Positions 56,441 to 64,000 of a stretch of DNA of 64,000 nt are shown one piece after another (within the stretch, counting starts at the first letter, position 1; each line of letters opens with the position of its first letter). The notes under the pieces were generated by a model. That model made no database searches. It was not told the DNA's origin and was given only the letters and a program-made list of their open reading frames with translations. The position numbers and the translations under genes are program-made. This DNA is from Oscheius dolichura (lineage: Eukaryota; Nematoda; Chromadorea; Rhabditida; Rhabditidae), in NCBI GenBank assembly GCA_932521035.1, contig OW051496.1, positions 620,001 through 684,000 on the forward strand, read 5' to 3'.

Positions 56441-57144
56441 GCAGTAAAAATTAGAACTATCGTTTGTCACAATTTTGAGAAAAATATGTGCGAAGTTTTG
56501 ATAAAAGCGTTGTTGGGCGAAAAGGGCGCGTAAACAGCGGACAAAACCGGAACTTTACTATGGAAAAAATGAGTTACACTTGTTGAACAGAACTATATAT
56601 TTTTACCTTTTTCTGTCTTTTCCAATGGATTTGGCGCATTTAAATCTACTAGAATGAAGAGTTTCAGTTCATACGCACATCTAGTATTATAGATATAATA
56701 TTTTTTTCATTTTTTCTCAAAATTTAGCCGAACAATGTTTGGTCCCACTGTCTATTCTAGTAGTTTTAGATATGCCTGATCGATTGCAACAAACAGAAAA
56801 ATGTGAAAATGTGTAGTTTTGCGCAATAAATGTCATTATTTTGTTGTCTACAAGACTGTGTATTCAGTTTTTCAATATCGCTTCTATTTTTTTCTCTCTG
56901 ACCCAAAACATGATCCTTTATGAACCACAGTTTTCGCGCCTTCTTTCTGGGTTTAAAATCCAGCGTTGCAGTCGCCAGAGCTGCAATTTAGTATTTTCTC
57001 ACGATTTTAGACGTAGTATCATACAAAAAAGAAAAAAGAAAGTACCGAAGTACCCTCACTTATAGTGAACCTCTGCTGTCTTGAGTTTATGTCGAATATA
57101 AGAGTTTTGGTCCATTTTTGATAAGATTTATGGAAATAACAAAT

Positions 57145-59237
57145 TTATTCGGGACTTATTCTTTTTTTGTACTGACAAAGACGATCAGCCAAGGTTTGGA
57201 GAATAATCACAGAGGACATAAAAGACCACGTATAAGGAAGAGCTGCTCCATCTCGCCATTGCTCTCCATCGAATATTTCAACTCGCCTCAGATGTAAATC
57301 TTCTTCCAGCCTTCCACCAATTGCATAGATTTCTTGGTCAAGGATTATTCCAGCAAAAAAGGCGGAAGGATATTTCATTGGCGACAAGGGTTTCCACGTT
57401 GGATTTGATTCTTGAGGGTCGAGCTCCCACACCGCGTTAGTTGCCTCGTCGTCGTTAATTCCACCAAATAGAATAAACTTATTTTCATAAGTAACGAGTG
57501 AATGAGCACCGATGGGCTCTGGTAAATAGGGAAATTTAATCCAACTGTTATCTTCAGGATTGTAACATACTGCAGAATTCGTGATGGTTGTATTATCAAT
57601 CCATCCACCACAAATAATTATTTTATTGTTCCATACTGCCGCTGCTGCACGAGATCTGGCAGATTTCATATCTCTAAAATCTGTTAATAAGCTGGTTTTT
57701 ATTTCTCCAAGTAAAAGAGAAAATCGAAACTAAACTCACGCCATTAATGTCCATTTATTCTCCTTCGGATTGTATCTTTCCACACTCTTTAGGGGTTTAA
57801 CACTTTCGTCATATCCTCCAAACACCCAAATATCTCCATTCCATTCCAAACAACTATTTTCAATCCCTTCGCGCCCAACATTCATATCAGCCAGTCGAAT
57901 CCATTCCATATTTTTGTCCAATTTATACAAAGCTTTTAGATTCTCGCAACCACCAAATAAATAGATTTCTCCATTGAGATAAATTGCTCCACTACCAGAA
58001 GCCTCATAAGGTAATTCCAGTTCTATTTCAATCCATTTTGTTCTATCCCAGCTCAACACTGCCATCCCAGCGTAGGCCTTTCCATGATTTTTCACTCCTC
58101 CAATAATCAAAATCTAAAACTAAAAATAATACAACCTTGTAAAAAACGTGCTGTTTTTTCCACTTCTTTCCCTTTTTCAACAAAAAAATCAACAATTTCG
58201 CATACTTTCGGCCTCTCGGATATTTCTTTTATCCAACATCTAAAAAATAATTGAAACACGAAGCGATTTACCTTTTTATTAATTCTGCTATGTCTTCGTC
58301 AATTTTTGCCGAATCTATGGTCGGACGACGCCCATCAATAATTAATCGTGTAAATCCGTATCCTCTGTCTTCCCCCAACTCAGTGTACGGCTGCCTGCAA
58401 TGAAATTTTTCATAAAATTGAACAATTCTACGTTCTGTGGAATATTTCCCATATGGTAATCGCCAGCGAATAAACATCAGAGGCAGGACTACATTTTCCC
58501 GTTTCATGTACTTCCGGCGCCATGTAATAAAATGTTCCAGCACTGAAAAAGAAGAAAAGATTTATAAAGAATCCAATCTCACCCGGCAGTTGTACTGGAA
58601 TCCGAATATTTGGCAACTCCAAAACCGGCCAATTTCAGAGTATTTCCGGCCATCAGGATACTGTAGTCAAATAAATTTATAAAACGGTCTCTATCCTACT
58701 TTTCTGGCTTAATATCCCTGTGCAGTATTTCATTGTCATGGAGATATTGGAGGCCTTCTCCAATTTGAACAATCCATCCACATATTTTCAACAAACCGTA
58801 GGATTTCCGACGGTTGAAGATGACTAAATTGCACTTAATTAAAACATAAAAGAATCAAAACCATTTTTAAGACTTCCTTCTTCAAAATATTCCATCACAT
58901 AACCCAAATATCGTGATTTATCCACTCCATCCCAGAGAATTCCGCTTATTTCGACCAAGTTTTTATGTTTATGCTGGAATATTGACAGAGAAGTTGTTAA
59001 TTTTAATTAAATTTACCTTGAGAAGAATGTCAACCTCCTTTTTATAATTTTCAAGAGGGTATTCACTTGACCAGATAAACGTTTTGACAGCAATTTCCTT
59101 GGCATTATCGTTTCCAAATAGTCGTGGAAGTAGTCGAAAACTCTTCATTTTTCCTTTGGAAACCGTCTCTCCACCGCCCTTTTCTATTTCTGTCATTTTA
59201 GTGAATTCCTTTTCAGTATAAAAGGGAATTTCTGAAA
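57145..59237 (-). CDS. protein kinase-Kelch fusion, copy 2 (first exon cut off by Helitron)
   Basis: Paralogue of 44819-47144 with the same exon structure. The first visible exon begins behind a TTTTCAG acceptor at 59237 and reads [20 protein letters not shown]. Kinase features are [24 protein letters not shown]-type catalytic loop, the activation segment ending [42 protein letters not shown] and CWxxxxxERPK. The Kelch part has [57 protein letters not shown] and the intact C terminus LADRLCQYKKRISPE*, whose stop overlaps AATAAA. The coiled-coil first exon seen in copy 1 is absent: the Helitron begins at 59239, two bases upstream. That exon may lie beyond the right edge of the window. A start at the internal Met (KMTEIEKG) is possible. 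Confidence 0.8.
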
Positions 59238-59304
59238 ATCCTATATATTAAAGCGCTATGGTATCCGTTTGTGTAGCGGTGCGTTGACATGTCGAGATTT
59301 TTAT

Positions 59305-59510
59305 AGCACAGTGGCTAAGAGGCCGGGCGCGCGGTCGGAGAGGTCGCAGGTTCGAACCCCGTCCGCGTCAAACCGTTTTGCTTTTTTTGTTTTGAGGTCC
59401 TCGATACTTCCCATGTGTTCCTGAAGTATTTGTCGCTGCGGGACCCGTTCGTGGTGGAACCCCCATTCAGACGTCAAGGGTTCAATTCCTCCTTCGAGCA
59501 AGATCTTTTG
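59305..59510 (+). repeat. tRNA-like segments in the Helitron 5' region
   Basis: First: GTGGCTAAGAGGCCGG (A-box-like) and GCAGGTTCGAACCCC (B-box), then CGTCAAACCGTTTTGCTTTT. Second: a B-box-like GGGTTCAATTCC near 59480, then CAAGATCTTTTGTTTTG. Neither folds as a normal tRNA. Confidence 0.35.
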
Positions 59511-59589
59511 TTTTGTTTATTTAGTGTTTTTGTTTTGTTATAAAATATGTTTCGCTGCGAGACCCGTTCGTTACGGGACCCGTACGCGC

Positions 59590-59657
59590 GTTTCGCAATA
59601 GTTACGAAATTATTGCGAAATTGTTGCGAAATCGTCAGGGTCAAAGTCTATATAAGC
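59590..59657 (+). promoter_or_regulatory. Helitron promoter region
   Basis: Clustered ATTGCGAAAT/TTTCGCAAT words on both strands (59595-59632) precede a TATA-like CTATATAAG at 59648-59656. The RepHel start is 115 bp downstream, behind a TTTCTTTCAG acceptor. Confidence 0.5.
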
Positions 59658-59769
59658 AATGGCTGACCTCATTTTCCCATTCTCATTAGCTCATGTCTTC
59701 TTTATTTTATTTCTTTTATATTTTCATGTTATCCCCATTTGTTTTCAACTGTTTTCTTTCAGAGTTCAA

Positions 59770-62700
59770 ATGTCATTCCTTATTGACGATTCTGACGATG
59801 TGGATGAGATTATGTTAGACAGATCGAGAAGGGCAGTAAGAAGACCCCCCTTTGATGAAATAGCTAGGGATTCTTCAGCAGTTACTGCCAGTTCTCCGAC
59901 AGAACATACGGAGTACATCAGAAATTTGATGTCTACCCCAATAAGTAGAACGTAAGTAGATTTAGAAGCCGTAGAATTTATTAGTTTTAGTGTGACCCAA
60001 GAAGAACTTGCTAGGCAAAGAGCAAGTAACGCAGAGCGTATGAGAAGAGTAAGAGAGTCGGTGCCTGACGAAACGAGAAGAAGAAGAATACGTGAGAATG
60101 AGGCTAGAAGAGTCGCGAGAGCCGCTGAAGCTGGAGAGGTGGCAGCAGAAAGAAGGAGGAGAAATGCGGAGAGCATGCAGACAGCAAGGGCCGTTGGGAC
60201 TGAAGACGTGACAGCAGCTAGAAGGAGACAGAGTGCTGAGACAATGCGGACGATGAGAGCCAGAGCGGCAACAGAAGATGCCGCTACAAGGAGAGAAGCC
60301 AACTCTTCTGCCCATCGTCAACAATGGCAAAGGTAAGCCATTTGAATCCTAGACTGAACTGTATCTATTATTTAGTCAAAGTGCTCAACAAAGAGCTGAA
60401 ATAAATGCCAGTCGACGAATTCAACGGCGATCTGGAACTACATACGCCGGTCTCAACGGTCAGCCACCTCCAGTTCCCCACTATCTGGACTCGCTGAACC
60501 AGGATTGTTCACATTGTGGTGCCAAATTCTTTGCCTGAGAATTTCCTCGCCAGCCCGACGGCACCTACAATGTCTGCTGCCGACAAGGAACTGTCATTCT
60601 GGACCTCTTCCAGTTCTATCCGCAGTTGCTCTCGGACCTCTTCACTGGCTATCATCCACGCTCCAGAAACTTCCTGGAAAACAGCCGACTGTTCAACACA
60701 GCTCTGGCCGTTGCTTCGATGAATGTAAAGCTGAAGGCTCCACCTGGCCGAGGTCCTTTCGTCTTCAAGGCTCATGGAGCCATCTGCTATGAGACTGGGC
60801 CTGCTGCCCCTCAGAGCAATGGAACACCGACTTATGGCCAGTTGTTCTTCATCGACGAGACAGCAGCAGCAGATGCCCGTATAGCCCATCCGGCTAATAC
60901 CAAATGTGATCCTCAGCTTCTTCGAGAACTGAGCGCCTTCATGCGCAACAATCACGAGTACGCAAGAGAGTACAAGACCCTCCAGGAAAGGTACGAGGAG
61001 GAAGAAGAGATGGCCCGCCGTCAAAACCGCCCGATGAACCAGGTCAGACTGATCTACAAGAGCGACACTCCTGATCCGAGGAGGTAAGCCATTTTCTATA
61101 GAATTCATTCATTTTGATTTTTCAGGTATAACAGGCCACGAGTCGCCGAGGTAGCCTTGGTATATGTCGGGCCTGATGGAGAGATTCCCTCCCCGAGGGA
61201 CTACACCGTCCAAGTCAGAAGTGGCGGTCTCCACAAGATCCCTCTGTTCCATAGGGCTTTGGATCCCTGTACGTATCCGTTGTACTTCATCAACGGAGAC
61301 TATGGATGGCATCCAGAACGCAAAAGAGCCTCAAGAAATGCCCGTGTGGAGCCCCAGTTGACACAAAAGGATTGGTATTGCTACTATCTCTGTGTCCGAG
61401 ATACCTTCAACCCAATTCACTGGGGAAGACGACTCTTTCAACAGTTCGTCGTCGGTAGCTGGGCCAATGTGGAACAATGCAGGTAGGTAATATTTCTGGG
61501 GTACTGTAATGATTTCGCAATACATTTCGCAACAAATTTCGCAATCTATTTCGCAATCTATTTCGCAATCTATTTCGCAATCTATTTCGCAACCTATTTC
61601 GCAATAATTTCACCTTTTTTACAGGCTGGACTTCATCCGACATAATCAGTCCAAGCTCCGTTCCGAGTATTACTCCGACTTCGTTGCCGACGGAGGTGAA
61701 GGATTAGCAGGAACTAGAATTCTCTTACCTGCCACCTTCACATCCTCTCCTCGGTACATGATAGCCAGTTACCAAGATGCCATGGCTATCACCAGCAAGT
61801 TCGGCAAGCCGGATCTCTTCCTGACATTCACATGTAATCCGAAGTGGAAGGAGATCCACGAAAACCTTTTCCCGGGCCAAACAGCAGCAGATCGACCCGA
61901 TTTAGTGGCTCGAGTTTTCCGAATGAAGGTTGCCGAACTGAAGAAGGACCTCTTGGAAAGGCACATATTTGGAAGAGTCACAGCCTTCATATTCACGGTG
62001 GAATGGCAGAAAAGAGGCCTGCCCCATGTCCACTGGCTGATCACTTTGGCTGAAGACGACAAGCCAAGAACCCCCGACGATGTGGATCGCCTCATCTCGG
62101 CGGAAATCCCAGACGTTGGAGCTCTCTTCGACAAAGTCTCGGCTCATATGATCCACAGAGACTGTGGTGTCGGCTCCCCGTGCTGGAGGAATGACTCCTG
62201 CTCCAAAAAGTTCCCAAAGTCCTACCAAGAGGTGACGGACATGGACAGAGACGGCTTCCCCGCCTACAAGAGAAGAAACGACCGCACTCAAGTCCGTATT
62301 GGAGAAGTCGGAAGCGACAGAGTTCGCTATTACAACAACCAGTGGGTTGTTCCATTCAACGCCTTCCTCCTGTTGAAATATGATGGCCACATCAACGTGG
62401 AGCTTTGCACTCTCCTGCATGCCGTCAAGTACTTATTTAAGGTGAGGTTTTCTTTTCAATTGTCACTTATTTTCAATTTCAGTACGTCTATAAGGGCTCT
62501 GACCAGGCAGCCCTAAAGTTGAAACTCGAAAGGAGAGATGCAAATGGAGGAGTCGTGGATGAGGTGGAAGAGCATCTGGATGCCCGTTATGTCTGCAGTC
62601 CAGAAGGATTTCATCGACTCTTTGCCTTCCCCATCCACGAAAAGTCCAATGCCGTCATTGCTCTGGCAGTACATGAGAAGGACAAGCACGTGATTGTCTT

Positions 62701-64000
62701 CGAGCCAGGAAGAGAGCAAGAGAGAGTCGAGAGCAACCGCAAGACGACCCTCCTGGCTAGAAATCTCGAAGCCCTCGGCAGACTTGATGAATTAGGACCA
62801 GTCGATCCTCGAACCGTCTACTACCACCAGTTCCCAGAACACTTCACTTTTGTCCGTGACAGAAGAAATGGAAGAAAAAGGAACGGCACAACAACAACAT
62901 CGGGCGTGTCCATACGGCAACTCCTAAACAGAGGGAGAGATACTGTATCCGCCTTCTTCTCCACCACACCAAGGGAGCAACATCGTATGAAGAGCTCTTC
63001 TGTGTGGAGGGGCAACAGTTTACCACAGCTTTCGACGCAGCAAAGGTTTGTTTTTCAGTTTTTTTCCCAGCCAAACTCTTTTTTTAGGAACTGGGTCTCA
63101 TTCAATCGGATGACCATTTCGATGAGGCCATGCGTGAGGCTGCCTTCTTCCGAATGCCCCATGCTTTGAGGGACACATTCGCCACCCTCCTCGCCTTCGA
63201 CGAGCCAACAAACGTCGACGAGCTTTGGGACAAGTGGAAGGGCGAGATGTCGGAAGACTTCGTGCACAGAGGCCGAACTCCTCAAGATGCCGAAGCACTG
63301 GCCTATTATGACATCTTGGAGATGTTCCCTCCATTTGGCAACCTCATCACCGTCCAATACGACCGCCCCGCTCCAATGGACGATGACAACGTGGACCACC
63401 AGGTCCTAGCTCAAGAAATGTTGAATAAGCTGACGCGAAAGCAGCATGAAGCCGTGTCTGCTGCCTTATCGGAACAAGAGAAGCTCATCTTCATCGATGG
63501 CCCCGGAGGAACCGGAAAGACGTTCTGTTACGAGACTGTCTACCATGCTCTCAAATGTAACAACAAGAAAGTCGTCTGCTGTGCATGGAGCGGAATCGCC
63601 GCCAATCTCCTCTCCGAAGGACGAACTGTGGCCTCGCTGTTCAAGCTGAACATCACTCAGAACTGCGAGAGCAGCTCTATCAAGCCGAACTCTGCAGATG
63701 GAAGATACCTCCGAGACATCGATGTCTTCATAATTGACGAGTGCAGTATGCTCTCTGTTCAGGTTAGATTCTTTACAAACTTTTCCTAAAAATTTGCTTT
63801 AGGTCGTGAACACCATCGATACTGTTCTTCGAGAGTGTACCAACAACATGACGGTACCATTCGGAGGCAAAACTATCCTCCTAGGTGGAGATTTCCGCCA
63901 AGTTTTGCCGATTCCGAATAAGATGGTCAGTCAAGACCCTTTCTCCGTCTGTTTGAAGCAGTCTCCCTATTTCCAAGAAGGAGGCCCGGCTACTTTCCGC
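59770..64000 (+). pseudogene. Helitron RepHel protein gene, defective, continues past window
   Basis: Replication initiator plus helicase that moves Helitrons by rolling-circle-like transposition. Exons 59770-59951, 59991-60332, 60376-61083, 61126-61482, 61625-62441, 62483-63045, 63088-63762 and 63803 onward join in phase. The N terminus is acidic then Arg/Glu-rich. A zinc-finger-like CSHCGAKFFA is followed by an in-frame TGA (60536-60538). Rep domain: PDLFLTFTCNPKW, the HUH motif in KRGLPHVHWLI (near 62017), and KYLF|KYVYKGSD with the catalytic Tyr region. Pif1-type helicase: FIDGPGGTGKTF (Walker A, 63499), VFIIDECSML (Walker B), GGDFRQVLPIPN. Near 62868 the frame shifts by one base between FPEHFTFVRDRRN and WKKKERHNNNIGRV; the second frame continues to ERYCIRLLLHHTKGATSYEE. 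With one nonsense codon and one frameshift, this copy is unlikely to make full-length protein, though most of the gene is well preserved. Confidence 0.9.
61519..61607. repeat. 12-bp tandem repeat in a RepHel intron
   Basis: About six units of ATTTCGCAATCT, with variants at the edges (ATTTCGCAACAA, ATTTCGCAACCT), fill most of the intron between 61483 and 61624. The core ATTTCGCAA is the same word as in the Helitron promoter region. Confidence 0.85.

Larger units (their letters stand above)
55436..57144. other. rearranged spacer after the truncated transporter
   Basis: Contains a duplicated ~65 bp block (about 55500-55570 and 55782-55846, TAGAACATAARATAAGGGRA), a half MITE of family M (55607-55628), a GC-rich repeat fragment (56521-56545) and the block shared with 47.6-47.9 kb. 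No gene. Confidence 0.5.
59239..64000 (+). mobile_element. Helitron transposon (right end outside window)
   Basis: The 5' terminus TCCTATATATTAAAGCG begins after host A at 59238. Kinase-Kelch copy 1 continues as GAAAATACGATACTAAG where this copy switches to GAAAATCC, so the boundary is defined by the paralogue's empty site. Helitrons insert between A and T and start with TC, as seen. Inside are two tRNA-like segments, a promoter-like region and a RepHel gene. The 3' CTRR end and hairpin are not in the window. Confidence 0.9.

Noticed and set aside
59659-59769. Earlier in-frame ATG for the Helitron protein (37 extra residues)
   Set aside because: The stretch is pyrimidine-rich and ends in TTTCTTTCAG, so it reads as intron or trans-splice leader rather than coding sequence.
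61519-61607. Regular repeat considered as a CRISPR-like array
   Set aside because: The units are contiguous 12-mers without spacers, lie inside an intron of an animal transposon, and no cas genes are present.
61902-62420. 172-codon minus-strand frame, and similar minus frames at 59766-60302 and 60509-61108
   Set aside because: Antisense shadows of the Helitron RepHel exons, which carry the conserved motifs.
62869-63169. Continuation of the upstream RepHel frame through 63169
   Set aside because: Helitron-conserved residues (IGRV, ERYCIRLLLHHTKGATSYEE) are in the neighbouring frame; the longer open frame is accidental after the frameshift.

Overview
The window is nuclear DNA from a nematode, most likely a rhabditid. 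Introns are mostly 35-60 bp with TTTCAG-type acceptors. Several start codons lie directly behind an acceptor-like AG that has no upstream exon, as expected for spliced-leader addition. One gene pair is spaced like an operon, and the recognisable genes have clear metazoan or nematode orthologues. I cannot name the species. All exon models were read by hand from frames, splice consensus and family alignment from memory; no search was run.

Left part (0.3-21.3 kb): a CWC25-type splicing factor with an RS tail (minus, running off the left edge), a REEP5/YOP1 ER-shaping protein (minus), an acidic hypothetical gene (minus), a tRNA-Val(UAC), a four-TM LAPTM-like protein (plus, 11.4-16.0 kb) and sorting nexin 17 (minus, 16.6-21.3 kb), tail to tail with it.

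Middle (23.4-41.5 kb): a compact plus-strand pair, PRPF38B-like and UCHL5 (ubh-4-like), separated by 130 bp. Next comes an 11.5 kb LSD2/KDM1B-type histone demethylase gene (minus) whose largest intron contains a complete same-strand apyrase (apy-1/CANT1-like) gene. A nematode gene of unknown function with an apparent frameshift follows at 40.5-41.5 kb.

Right part (43-64 kb): a rearranged, transposon-rich region. It carries two copies of a gene fusing a TKL/TAK1-like protein kinase to a Kelch propeller. Copy 1 has a 602 bp hAT-type element at its 3' end. Copy 2 is entered at its 5' side by a Helitron. Each copy preserves the other's empty insertion site. A secreted mucin-like C-type lectin gene and a 3'-truncated SLC17-type transporter gene lie between the copies. 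The Helitron (Rep plus Pif1-type helicase, continuing past the right edge) has an in-frame TGA and a frameshift, so this copy looks defective.

Introns and spacers are filled with short dispersed families: a hairpin MITE with termini like GCACCCGTAAAATCTCGGCA (seven copies plus one half), a ~145 bp family with TATAGTCYWTTTCCAACGG ends, a 16-bp motif GCTGTCTAACTGTGGC, a GC-rich block around CGTAAACAGCGGGCGGCCGT, tRNA-like A-box/B-box elements, and several arrays of diverged tandem duplications.
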